A DNA stretch of 64,000 bases from Bradyrhizobium sp. sBnM-33 (lineage in GTDB: Bacteria > Pseudomonadota > Alphaproteobacteria > Rhizobiales > Xanthobacteraceae). Position numbers and translations under genes: made by a program. Location of the stretch: positions 7,440,001-7,504,000 of the forward strand of contig NZ_CP136624.1 of the NCBI RefSeq assembly GCF_032917945.1, given 5' to 3'. Positions 44,732 through 53,738 of this stretch are shown piece by piece (within the stretch, counting starts at the first letter, position 1; every line of letters begins with the position of its first letter). The notes below the pieces were generated by a model. It was not told the DNA's origin. It did no database searches and saw only the letters and a list, made by a program, of their open reading frames with translations.

Positions 44732-45184
44732 ATGAACAAGTCCTTTGTCGCCGCCACTTTGATCGCGTTGGCAAGTTCTGCGATGGCTCAAGATGCGATG
44801 AAGGTGGTCAAGCCCGATGGGCTGACGTGGATAGAGCATCCGGTCTTCAGGGGCGTGCAAACCGCCATCTTGATCGGTGACCCAACAAAGGCCGAGACGA
44901 TCGTCCAGCGGGTGAAATTCCCGCCGAATTATAAAGTTCCGCCGCACACTCATCCCTATGCCGAGGTCGTCACCGTGATGAGTGGCAGCTTTGGGAACGC
45001 CATGGGGGAAAAGTTTGATCCCTCCAAAGGCGAGATATTGAAGCCGGGCTCCGTCTTCGCGCTGCCGGCGAAGCATCCCCATTATGTTTGGACGACAAAC
45101 GAAGAAACGATGGTCCAAATTGTATTCACCGGGCCGGGGGGCATCGTGTTCATCGATCCAGCCGACGATCCGCGCAAGAAGTAA
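44732..45184 (+). CDS. Exported cupin-domain protein
   Basis: The 150-residue product has a signal peptide (MNKSFVAATLIALASSAMA) and a single cupin barrel with motif 1 PPHTHPYAEVVTVMSG (metal-type histidines and glutamate) and motif 2 around PAKHPHYVWTT. A periplasmic metal-dependent or sensor cupin is likely; the substrate is unknown. ATG 44732 has GGAGG ahead, and a strong terminator follows 22 bases after the stop, so the gene is a complete single unit. Confidence 0.82.
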   Translation: MNKSFVAATLIALASSAMAQDAMKVVKPDGLTWIEHPVFRGVQTAILIGDPTKAETIVQRVKFPPNYKVPPHTHPYAEVVTVMSGSFGNAMGEKFDPSKGEILKPGSVFALPAKHPHYVWTTNEETMVQIVFTGPGGIVFIDPADDPRKK

Positions 45185-45205
45185 AAACGAAGCGCCGAAG
45201 CATAA

Positions 45206-45238
45206 AAAGAGGCCGCCTCAATCGGCGGCCTCTTTCGT
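45206..45238 (+). terminator. Rho-independent terminator after the cupin gene
   Basis: A perfect 12-bp stem AAAGAGGCCGCC / GGCGGCCTCTTT with a six-base loop, flanked by A and T runs. The symmetry means it could work in both directions. Confidence 0.85.
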
Positions 45239-45255
45239 CATTCCGGCACAGGCGC

Positions 45256-45375
45256 GATGTCGGCTGTTGGCACTTTTCGGAAGTCGTCGTCCCGATGCGC
45301 GATGTCTGCAGTTGAGGGAAAACCGGAAGTGGTCAGCGGTAACGCGAACCGAGGCGATTGACCCTCATCGGACAT
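45256..45375 (+). repeat. Dispersed palindromic repeat, full copy R3
   Basis: About 120 bp. The left block is GATGTCGGCTGTTGGCACTT, then TTCGGAAGT. The middle block is GATGTCTGCAGTTGAGGGAA, then ACCGGAAGTGG. The right block is GATTGACCCTCATCGGACAT. The end blocks are inverted relative to each other. The same arrangement occurs in reverse at 63765-63885. Confidence 0.7.
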
Positions 45376-45410
45376 GGCCACGCAGCGGCGGGACACTACC
45401 TGAGCCGAGC

Positions 45411-46736
45411 CTAATGCGGAAATCCTATGCGTGTCTCGAGCTCCGCAAACCTTGGATCCGGGCGTAGTTGATTCCAGCGGGGATCGAGCCGCAGCCAGAC
45501 CAGCCAGTTTGATCTTTCGTGGACAGCCCTATTGAGCCACGCGAAAGCGGCGTCGTTTTCATTGAGGCCAGCGTGGACAAGCGCGACGCCGTAGGATGTC
45601 ACGAATTTCTTGCCCGCCAGCCTATCCAATTCGGCTAGTATCTTCCGGGCTTCATTGGCGCGGCCAGCAATTGCGGCGACGAATCCGCGCGCGGCGATTG
45701 AAACCGGCCATTCGTGCAGTCTTTTCTCCACGCGCCGAAATTCGGCGATTGCTTCGTTGAATCGTCCCAGTTCTTGGTAAGTTCGGCCGAGCCAGAGGTG
45801 CGCCGGCGGAAAATCTGCGTTCAGATCCAGAACAAATTTCAATTGTTTTGCGGCTTCGTCGTACTGGCCCGTGTAGTAGTAGTGAAAGCCTAGGTCTGAG
45901 TTTATCGGCAAGGAAAGGGGATCGCGCTGTCGCGCGAGTTGAATTTCGTGAAATGCCTCCGCAGGCCGACCAGCCGCGAGCAGATAGATACTGTACCACT
46001 GGTGTGCCGCCGGATAGTGCGGATCGAGCCCGATTGCACGCTGGAATTCCGCTTCGGCCCCTGACCAATCCCAGTCGAAATACAATTTCACGAAACCCAA
46101 CGACGCATGCGGCTCGGCGAGTGACGGATCCAATTCCAGAGCTTTTGTCGCATGCCATCTCGCGGCTGAAAATGCCTCCGCCGGAGCCAAATAACTCAAG
46201 TACCCCAGCGTCGCGAAGGAGTCTGCGAGCCCGGAATAGGCAGGCGCAAAGCGCGGATCGATCCCGACGGAGCGACGAAACTTCTCGATCGCCCGTTTCA
46301 GTCCTTCTTCCGATCTCAAACTCCAATCATGGCGCCCTTGAAGATAGGCGCGGTATGCATCCGCGTTGGCTGTAATGTGCCGAGCACGACCGTGAGTGAC
46401 CGATACGCTTCGCGTCAGTACAGGCGCGATGAAGCGATAACCGTGTCCCGGCACAGTCTGGATCAGTCGGCCTCCGTTGCGTCCTCGCTCCAGGGCCTTG
46501 CGCAATGCGGAGATATTTACGGTTAGATTCACTTCCTGAACGAAGGTGTCGGACCAGACTTTGCTCAGCAGCTCCTCCTTGCTCACGAGGTGTCCGGCGT
46601 GACGGACGAGTACGACAAGCAAATCGAAGGCCTTTGCTGTGAGAGCAACCGGCTCGCCGCCCCAGAGCAACAACCTCTCCTTAGGCGACAAAATGAAGTC
46701 ACCGAACTCGAAAATCTGATCGATCTCGTCGGGCAT
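45411..46736 (-). CDS. Winged-helix (OmpR/CadC-type) DNA-binding protein with TPR domain
   Basis: The product has 441 residues. The N-terminal winged helix of the Trans_reg_C type (about 10-100) has VALTAKAFDLLVVLVRHAG, SKVWSDTFVQEVNLTVNISALRKAL and IQTVPGHGYRF. A long tetratricopeptide part follows (about 120-430) with repeats such as PHASLGFVKLYF and PPAHLWLGRTYQELGRFNEA. There is no membrane segment, unlike CadC, and no receiver domain. It probably regulates transcription in response to a protein or ligand bound by the TPR. It diverges from the SnoaL-like exported gene at 46857 with 120 bases between them. Confidence 0.87.
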   Translation of the reverse strand: MPDEIDQIFEFGDFILSPKERLLLWGGEPVALTAKAFDLLVVLVRHAGHLVSKEELLSKVWSDTFVQEVNLTVNISALRKALERGRNGGRLIQTVPGHGYRFIAPVLTRSVSVTHGRARHITANADAYRAYLQGRHDWSLRSEEGLKRAIEKFRRSVGIDPRFAPAYSGLADSFATLGYLSYLAPAEAFSAARWHATKALELDPSLAEPHASLGFVKLYFDWDWSGAEAEFQRAIGLDPHYPAAHQWYSIYLLAAGRPAEAFHEIQLARQRDPLSLPINSDLGFHYYYTGQYDEAAKQLKFVLDLNADFPPAHLWLGRTYQELGRFNEAIAEFRRVEKRLHEWPVSIAARGFVAAIAGRANEARKILAELDRLAGKKFVTSYGVALVHAGLNENDAAFAWLNRAVHERSNWLVWLRLDPRWNQLRPDPRFAELETRIGFPH

Positions 46737-46856
46737 CGCCCAAGCTTAGCAAATTTGCAGGAAAAATTTAAGGAAATCGCAGGGACCTTGGACCAACCGC
46801 GGCGCGATCATTTGATTGCAAGTGAAGCGTCACTCGCAGTTATGGAGGAACGTGGC

Positions 46857-47366
46857 ATGGACGATCTAACAAACTGTCCCGCGAACCGGACCAACCTGCG
46901 CAGTTGCATCACAAGCTTTTTGGTTGCCTGCACCTTGCTTGCGGCTATTTTTGTCGCGATCAAGCCAGCCGCGGCTGCATCCGAAGATGAGGTCCGGGCG
47001 ACGTTCGACCGCTTCGTCACGGCGCAAAACTCGCATGACGTCAAGGCGGTGGAATCTCTGCTGAGGGCTTCACCCGATTTCCTCTGGATTACACGCGGCA
47101 TCCCCGTCTGGGGACAGGACGCGGCGCTCAAACGATTCAGTGCATTGTACGAAGGAACGTGGCGCCTCGATCCGGATGTATCAGGTTTAAAAATTATGAT
47201 GCTCGGTGACGGCGTAGCGCAAATCTATGTCCCAATCACCTTCTCGATCGGAGCGCCGGGCCAGCCAGCGCAGCAAATGAGATTTCTAATGAATCAGATC
47301 TTGATGCGAACACCAACGGGCTGGCAAGTGTCGAGCATTCTGCCCATACCCCTACCGGCACAGTAG
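46857..47366 (+). CDS. Exported SnoaL-like (NTF2-fold) protein
   Basis: The product of 169 residues has a membrane or signal segment at about 15-38 (ITSFLVACTLLAAIFVAI). An NTF2-like domain follows (VRATFDRFVTAQNSHDVKAV, WITRGIPVWGQDAALKRF, MLGDGVAQIYVPITF, GWQVSSILPIP). The function is unknown; the fold often binds small hydrophobic ligands. ATG 46857 has GGAGG eight bases ahead. It is divergent from the winged-helix/TPR regulator and may be its target. Confidence 0.75.
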   Translation: MDDLTNCPANRTNLRSCITSFLVACTLLAAIFVAIKPAAAASEDEVRATFDRFVTAQNSHDVKAVESLLRASPDFLWITRGIPVWGQDAALKRFSALYEGTWRLDPDVSGLKIMMLGDGVAQIYVPITFSIGAPGQPAQQMRFLMNQILMRTPTGWQVSSILPIPLPAQ

Positions 47367-47413
47367 ACCGTTTCTCTCTTCATCCGCTTTTGCGAAATCG
47401 TGGTCGCTCCCAG

Positions 47414-47483
47414 AGATGTCCGCTTGTCGAGGTAGACCGGAAGTCATCAGCGCACCCACAGAACGCCGTGATTGACCCAAAGC
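47414..47483 (+). repeat. Dispersed palindromic repeat, right-half copy R4
   Basis: This contains GATGTCCGCTTGTCGAGG, AGACCGGAAGTCATCAG and GTGATTGACCCAAAGC, matching the second half of the 120-bp repeat. Confidence 0.6.
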
Positions 47484-47589
47484 AGTCGAAGGCGCGCCGA
47501 CGCTTATCTCGGCGTCCGAACGGAACTGATCTGGTCCCACAAAGTCTCAACGACGGATCCCTGCGATGAGGAGCCTTCCGCCGATGAGG

Positions 47590-47800
47590 AAGGGAAAGAT
47601 CAATCGACCTTTGCGCCAGGCCCAGTCAGCCGAAGTGATCGATAGTGATGCATGCGATCATTTGCTCCGTCAGCAGAAGAGTGATCAGCGCCGCGGGCCC
47701 GAAGCTGGTTCGCGACAACGCTCGAAAGTCCGATGAAGATCGCGCCAAACGACCCGCCGCTCCAGGCCCACCAGCGAATGCGTGCCACCTGACGGGAGCG
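47590..47800 (-). pseudogene. Remnant of a DMT-type transporter (DUF606/YdcZ-like)
   Basis: The minus strand reads WWAWSGGSFGAIFIGLSSVV. After a frameshift it reads PAALITLLLTEQMIACITID, then HFG and, past a stop codon, LGLAQRSIDL. These are conserved blocks of the small YdcZ/DUF606 inner-membrane transporters. At least one frameshift and one stop are present and both ends are missing. Confidence 0.6.
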
Positions 47801-48067
47801 GCTCACGGGACATTCCTGATCACACAGTCGCAGAGTTTGCGGAGGAGGCGCACAAGGCCGCCAGCGAATTGGCCTATCCAACCTTCGGACAACGTAACGA
47901 CAATCAACAAGCTTCTGGGGACTCTCGGACCGGTTACCGACGGGCAGTCACTTAAAAAAAACCATAGTGTCAGTTGTGTAAGCCTTGTTCAGGATTGCGC
48001 AAGGCCGACGGCCGCACGGTCAGCAGAATTGAAAATATGCAAGATATTTCACCGGGGCGTTACCTCG
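47801..48067. other. Upstream region of the MHYT-GGDEF-EAL gene
   Basis: No supported gene; open frames continue into the DMT relic or the following gene without start signals. The promoter for the c-di-GMP protein should lie here. Confidence 0.3.
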
Positions 48068-50501
48068 ATGTTTACCATATACAACTGCATCGCCTACGAG
48101 CATGACCTGCGACTGGTGGTGATGGCGGCGTTGGTATGTGCACTCGCGTCTTTCGCAGCAATCAACTTCTTAAATCATGTCCGCAAGACAACGGGCTACA
48201 TGCGCGATGTCTGGTTGTGCGTCGCCGCCACCGCCAGCGGCTTCGGCATCTGGGCGACTCACTTCATCGCTATGCTTGCGTACTCGCCAGGCATTCCGAG
48301 CGGATACAACATTATCCTTACCATACTGTCGCTCCTCGCGGCGATCCTGCTCACCGGCGTGGGTCTTTCGATCGCGTCCGGAAATAGAGTGCCTGCCGGG
48401 CGCTGGATCGGTGGAGCGACCCGTCGGCGGCGGCATCGCGGCGATGCACTATACCGGAATGGCAGCTTTCGAGATCGCCGGACGGATTCATTGGGACCCT
48501 GTTTTCGTTGCCGTTTCCATCGTGCTGGGGGCGGCGATCGGAGCAACCGCGCTGCCAGCAGGTTTGCGCGACGGATCGATGAAATGGAAGGCCATCGGGG
48601 CGGTGCTGCTCACGCTGGCAATCTGTAGTCACCACTTCACGGCCATGGGCGCGGTTTCGATAATCCCGGACCCTACGGTCGTGGTTTCGGAAATGGCGCT
48701 TCCGGCCGGCTGGCTTGCGCTCGGCGTCGCGCTTGCGTCGCTGACGATCCTGTTTCTCGCTTGCGCAGGTCTTGCGCTCGATATTCGCGAACGCCATCGC
48801 GCCGAACTGGAAGTCGATCGCATGCGCGGCCTTGCTGATGCGTCGGCCGAGGGGCTGCTGGTCTGCTACGGCGACAAGATTGTTTCGATCAATTCAAGCC
48901 TAACGGAACTGACAGGCTATGTCCCCGACGATGTGATCGGAGAATCCCTGGCGATCTGCCTGCCGGAGGAGTCCGTCAGGCGCAAGCTGGTCGCGAGGCC
49001 GCGCGAGCGGATCGAGGCTGAATTGCGCGACGTCAACGGCCAGTTCATTCCGGCTGAGTTCATCCTTCGCTCGATCGATTTCGCCGGTCAGCCGCATCAT
49101 GCAATCGCCGTCCGCGATCTACGTGATCGGAAGAAAGCCGAGGAACATATTCATTTCCTGGCGCACCACGACGCACTAACGGGCTTGCCTAACCGAAACA
49201 GCTTCAACGCCCGGCTCGACCGCGAAATCGAGGTGCACCAAGTCTCAGGTCAGTCATTTGCCGTGTTCTGTCTCGATCTTGATCGCTTCAAGGAGGTAAA
49301 CGATCTGTTCGGTCATGCCGCCGGCGACGCACTCCTGAAGAGGGTTGCGAAATGCGTTACCGCCGTTCTCGATCGGAGCCAGATGATGGCGCGGCTCGGT
49401 GGCGATGAATTTGCCATTATCGCAACAAATCTCTCTGGACCATCGGCGGCGGGCCGCATCGCCGAGAATATCATCGACGCGCTGCGGATCGAAAACGAAT
49501 CATCGACCACGGCCTCGTTCGTCTCCACCAGCATTGGCATAGCGATTTTCCCAAACGACGCTCAGGACGGACGGGGCCTTCTCACCCACGCCGATACTGC
49601 ACTCTATCGCGCCAAAACCGATGGTCGCCGAGTTTATCGCTTCTTTGAAGCCGAGATGGGCATTGAGGTGCGAGATCGGCGCATGCTGGAGCGCGATCTT
49701 CGCAGCGCGATTGCACGCCATGAGTTTGAACTGGCCTATCAGCCGCAAGCCCGGCTTGATACGCGCGAGATCGCTGGCTTCGAAGCCTTGTTGCGGTGGC
49801 GCCATCCGCAGCGCGGTCAGGTTCCACCGGGCTTGTTCATTCCCGTCGCGGAGGAAAGTGGTGCGATACAGCACATTGGCGAATGGGTGCTGAGGCAGGC
49901 ATGCCAGGAAGCCAGCGGCTGGACTAACCCGCTCAGCGTCGCCGTGAACGTCTCCGCGATGCAACTGCACAATCCGCAGTTTACACATCTTGTTCACGAA
50001 ATCCTTGTTCAAACCGGACTGAAGCCGGGACGGCTTGAACTGGAGATCACCGAAACCGCGCTGATCCGCGATTTCAATCGGGCGCTGGCGACCTTGCGTC
50101 AGCTCAAGGCGCTTGGGGTTCGGATCGCGATGGACGATTTCGGGACGGGTTACTCGTCATTGTCGAACTTGCGGGCATTCCCGTTCGACAAAATCAAGAT
50201 CGATGGCTCATTCATCAAGTCGGTCCAGGCCAACGAGCAGGCGGCGACCATCGTTCGGGCGGTGCTCGGAATTGGACGCGGGCTCAAGCTGCCGGTGTTG
50301 GCTGAAGGCGTTGAGACGCGCGAGGAACTCGGTTTCTTGGGTGCCGAGCTGTGCGATCAAGTTCAGGGCTATTTGGTGGGGAGGCCGGCCGATATAGCTG
50401 GTTTCCGCTACCTCACACATGCCGCTGAGAGCGCACGCGATCTCGAGTTTCCCCTACCACATGCCGGAGAGGGCGTCGCGCTGAAGGTCGTCAATCGTTA
50501 A
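48068..50501 (+). pseudogene. MHYT-PAS-GGDEF-EAL cyclic-di-GMP protein with one frameshift in the sensor domain
   Basis: From ATG 48068 the product starts with a MHYT membrane sensor (WATHFIAMLAYS). A single extra C near 48420 (ACCCGTC instead of ACCGTC) breaks the frame between GGA and the second MHYT motif. The downstream frame continues with GGGIAAMHYTGMAAFEIAG and the third repeat HHFTAMGAVSI, PAS, GGDEF (ARLGGDEFAII, intact) and EAL (GFEALLRWRHP, DDFGTGYSSL, intact). Restoring the base gives 810 residues. The enzyme domains look active, so the disruption is recent; internal start at or after 48177 could still give a cytoplasmic GGDEF-EAL fragment. Confidence 0.85.
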
Positions 50502-50504
50502 GGG

Positions 50505-50900
50505 ATGAACGCGGCAGACCCTGATGATGTCTTCCACCATGCCGTCGGCAAAGTATTCCTGCTCCGGATCGCGACTCATATTCATCAGGCGGGCGTCTTG
50601 GCCAAGCATTTGGAGCTTGCGGCTGAGATGATGGGTGCAGGCCTCCATACCGATCAAGCACGGCGGCAGGTTGTCGAGCCGCGTTTCCACCTGGCCGCGT
50701 GACCACCTCTGCCGCAGCACGATGGCACCGCGGTGATCATGACCCATGATGTGGAGCGAGTCTTTGCCAATATCGATGCCGAGCACGGTGATCGCTGCGT
50801 TGATTTTCTGAGACATGGCGTGCTCCTTGTCTTGAGCGCCCCACGCCAGCTTCTCGTGCTGGCAGGGCCGGAGCACGGCCGGACCATCCCATCAGGGGAC
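50505..50900 (-). pseudogene. IS110-family relic fused to a fragment of a cyclase-type gene
   Basis: From 50816 the frame gives the IS110 DEDD start: MSQKINAAITVLGIDIGKDS, then IGMEACTHHLSRKLQMLGQDARLM. From about 50585 to 50505 it continues without a stop as MSRDPEQEYFADGMVEDII. This is a signature of TPR-containing adenylate cyclases of rhizobia and does not belong to IS110. The leader to 50900 is nearly identical to the fragment at 34873. It is a chimera of two relics with no likely function. Confidence 0.7.
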
Positions 50901-51086
50901 CTGGCCAACGCATGACTCGCAAGTGCATCACGCTTAAGTGTCGCGGTCATCTCTGCAGTTGTCTTGTGGCACGACCGGAAAAGCTTCAGAATTCGCGCTA
51001 AAGATCTTCTTTAAATTTCGACTCAGTGCCGGCCCATTGAATTTCGCATTGGCAGATGTTTCCTCCGCCTTATTTTGGAGTACGAC
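50901..51086. other. Promoter region of the exported TPR protein
   Basis: A short non-coding stretch, AT-richer at 50975-51020, ahead of the GGAG and ATG at 51087. No operator is recognised. Confidence 0.35.
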
Positions 51087-52928
51087 ATGGCGACATTCAC
51101 ACAATCGCAGAGATTACTGGTTTCCGCGGGAGCTGCGGCACTCGGCGGCGCTGCACTGGTGACGCTGCTGGCCGGCAACATCATTACCATCGCGGGTGCG
51201 GGCGCAACCGCCGTCGACGTATCGCCCCCATTCGCCGGCCCGGATTTTCCGGTCTGCCGCACGCCGGCCGAAATCGGCTCGCCGAACATGATGTTGCGTC
51301 TGGCACAGACCGAAGTGCCACGGGCCGAGATGAGTGCAGCCACATCCGCGGCAGCATTCGCGGACACCGAGCCGCCGCTGTGGGACGGGCTCGGCTCCAT
51401 CACTTACAAGATCACCACCGGAAATGAGCGCGCACAGGCTTACTTCGATCAGGGCCTGCGTCTCGCCTACGCGTTCAATCATGCTGAGGCGCAGCGCGCG
51501 TTCCGCATGGCGCACAAGCTCGATCCGGAATGCGCCATGTGCTTCTGGGGCGAGGCGCTGGTGCTCGGTCCCAACATCAATCTTCCGATGCAGGAGGACG
51601 CGGTCGCGCCCGCCTACGCTGCCGCGCAGAAGGCGAAGGCGCTTGCCGGCAAGGCAAGCCCACGCGAGCAGGCACTGATCGGTGCTCTCGCGGCGCGCTA
51701 CGGCAGCGATCCGAAGGCCGCTCGCGCGCCGTTAGATGCAGCCTATGCGGCCGAAATGGCGAAGGTTGCAACGCAATTTCCCGACGATGACGAAATCGCC
51801 ACGCTCTATGCCGAGGCGCTCATGGATCTCAGCCCGTGGGACTACTGGAAGCCGGGCGGCCGCGAACCCAACCCGCAGAGCGTGCCAATCGTGCCGACAC
51901 TGGAGCGCGTGCTGGCTCGCAATCCGAATCATCCCGGTGCAATTCACTTCTACATCCATGCGGTCGAGGCGTCAGATCGGCCCAGGCGCGCCGAGCCTTA
52001 TGCCGACCGGTTGCGCGGTGCGATCCCCGGTGCCGGCCATCTCGTGCACATGCCGAGCCACATCTACTATCGGATCGGCCGCTATCTCGACGCGCTGGAA
52101 GACAACAAGGTTGCGGCCGAGGTCGATGAAAAATACCTGGCCGATACCAACGCGCCGATGGGCGTCTATCGGCTCGGGTATTATCCGCACAATGTGCACT
52201 TCGTGATGGCGTCGGCGCAGATGGCTGGCGACGGTCAGACGGTGATCGCCGCCGCGGAGAAGCTGCGCGATCTCATTCCCGACGAGGTTGCCCGTGGCAT
52301 TGCGATGGTGCAGCCGGTCAAGGCGGCGCCTTATTTCGCGCACGCGCAGTTCAGTACGCCCGAGATCATCCTGGCGCTCCCCGATCCCGGCGATGCCATC
52401 CCTTATGTCCAAGCGATATGGCTCTACGCGCGCGGCATCGCACTGGCAGTGCGCCGGGACTTCGCGAGCGCTGTGGCGGCAGCCAACGCCATCGAGACGC
52501 TGGAGCGCACCGCGGACTTCAAGTTGCTGAAGGAGTCGAACGTCCCTGCGCAGGAGGTGCTTCGCATCGCGCGCACAGTGATCCTGGCGCGCGTGGCCCA
52601 AGCTAAAGGCGACCGTCGCACTGCCATCGCCCGGTTCGAGCAGGCGTCCTTATTGCAGGACGAATTACCATATACCGAACCACCCTATTGGTACTATCCG
52701 ATCCGGCAGTCTCTCGCCGCTGCCTTGCTGCAGGCAGGCCGCTACGCGGAGGCAGAGCGACAGTTCCAGCGTGCGCTTCGCCGAGCGCCATCCAATGGCT
52801 GGTCGTATTACGGACTGGCGGAACTGTACAAGGCACGCGGCAGCACCAGCGCGGCCCGCAAGGCCGAGGCCGACCTTGCCAAAACCTGGATCGGCGACCG
52901 CAAGCTTTTGCAGATTTCGAATCTCTGA
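51087..52928 (+). CDS. Exported tetratricopeptide-repeat protein
   Basis: The 613-residue product has an N-terminal hydrophobic segment (about 10-38) that is a signal or anchor. It then has a TPR-rich chain, with QAYFDQGLRLAYAFNHAEAQ, CAMCFWGEALVLGPNIN, NHPGAIHFYIHAVEAS, HMPSHIYYRIGRY and a final AGRYAEAERQFQRALRRAPS. The paired cysteines, many histidines and the HMPSHIY motif are typical of a large periplasmic TPR family of unknown role. ATG 51087 has GGAG six bases ahead. It appears to be a single gene. Confidence 0.8.
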   Translation: MATFTQSQRLLVSAGAAALGGAALVTLLAGNIITIAGAGATAVDVSPPFAGPDFPVCRTPAEIGSPNMMLRLAQTEVPRAEMSAATSAAAFADTEPPLWDGLGSITYKITTGNERAQAYFDQGLRLAYAFNHAEAQRAFRMAHKLDPECAMCFWGEALVLGPNINLPMQEDAVAPAYAAAQKAKALAGKASPREQALIGALAARYGSDPKAARAPLDAAYAAEMAKVATQFPDDDEIATLYAEALMDLSPWDYWKPGGREPNPQSVPIVPTLERVLARNPNHPGAIHFYIHAVEASDRPRRAEPYADRLRGAIPGAGHLVHMPSHIYYRIGRYLDALEDNKVAAEVDEKYLADTNAPMGVYRLGYYPHNVHFVMASAQMAGDGQTVIAAAEKLRDLIPDEVARGIAMVQPVKAAPYFAHAQFSTPEIILALPDPGDAIPYVQAIWLYARGIALAVRRDFASAVAAANAIETLERTADFKLLKESNVPAQEVLRIARTVILARVAQAKGDRRTAIARFEQASLLQDELPYTEPPYWYYPIRQSLAAALLQAGRYAEAERQFQRALRRAPSNGWSYYGLAELYKARGSTSAARKAEADLAKTWIGDRKLLQISNL

Positions 52929-53393
52929 AGCTCGCGCGTCGGTGCCGTGGGGGCCAAGCGGAGTAGCGCACGATTTAGCCAACGAGCCGTTCAACGCCTG
53001 CTGGAAGCGTGACGGCTCTTGTGGCTTGACGCTGCAACCTTTCGCTTGTGGCCCGTACCGACCAACCCCAACACTCGTCTCTACATCGGCTGTCAGGGGC
53101 AGACCGGAAATGACTGAGATGCTGTCAAATCGAGGGCCCAACTCAGAGATCGGTGGCGCGCAATTTAGAACGAAATTAAGGCTGGTGGCCTTCCCATTCC
53201 GTTCGCTGCTTCTACAGCTTCACAATACGAACAACCGCTCAGATCATAGCGGACATTGTCCGGAGACAGGCTTCGTCTTCATTCTCGTAACACCATTGAA
53301 TCCGAAGAGAGCAAAGCTCAGCGCTTCACGGCTTGGCCGCGGTGGAAACGATGGCTCGCTAACGTCGGCATCCTTAACCGCCACGTCCTGCTC
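52929..53393. other. Intergenic region with a partial palindromic repeat (R5)
   Basis: No supported gene. Bases 53083-53130 (ACATCGGCTGTCAGGGGC, AGACCGGAAATGACTGAG) match the right half of the dispersed 120-bp repeat, with more mismatches than other copies. The rest shows nothing clear. Confidence 0.4.
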
Positions 53394-53707
53394 ATGAGCG
53401 ATGCCGAACGCCAAAAGTTCAAGACCGAGCAGTTCAGACGATTGGCCGCTCGGCCGCTTTGGGAGAAGTGGCTCAATATCGCAGGCTTGCAACGGGGGCG
53501 ATTGTGCTCGTGTTGTATCCCTGCCTAGTTGGGCACCTGACAATTGGATGGAAAGAACTCGGTTTGACCAGAACGATTGTTGCGTCCGAAGAGCCTGTGC
53601 TGTTCATAGCCGCGGTGCTGCTTTTCGAGAGCCTCTTCGTCTTGCCGCTCTACTTCTTGACCAAGCTTTACTTCTTCAGCCGCAACGACGGACGGTCTTC
53701 ATCCTAA
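53394..53707 (+). pseudogene. Small membrane protein, probably frameshifted
   Basis: ATG 53394 begins MSDAERQKFKTEQFRRLAAR and WEKWLNIAGL, then leaves the membrane-protein frame near a run of five G at 53494-53498. The alternative frame continues with ATGAIVLVLYPCLVGHLTIG and two more hydrophobic segments to 53707. Together they would make a protein of about 104 residues with two or three membrane segments. No family is recognised, and the ribosome site is weak. Confidence 0.4.
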
Positions 53708-53738
53708 CCATGGCCTCGGCTCATGTCCGGATTTGGCG

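Noticed and set aside
47645..48067. An in-frame N-terminal extension of the MHYT protein starting at 47645
   Set aside because: It overlaps the DMT relic and reads as low-quality sequence; the MHYT domain begins naturally at ATG 48068.
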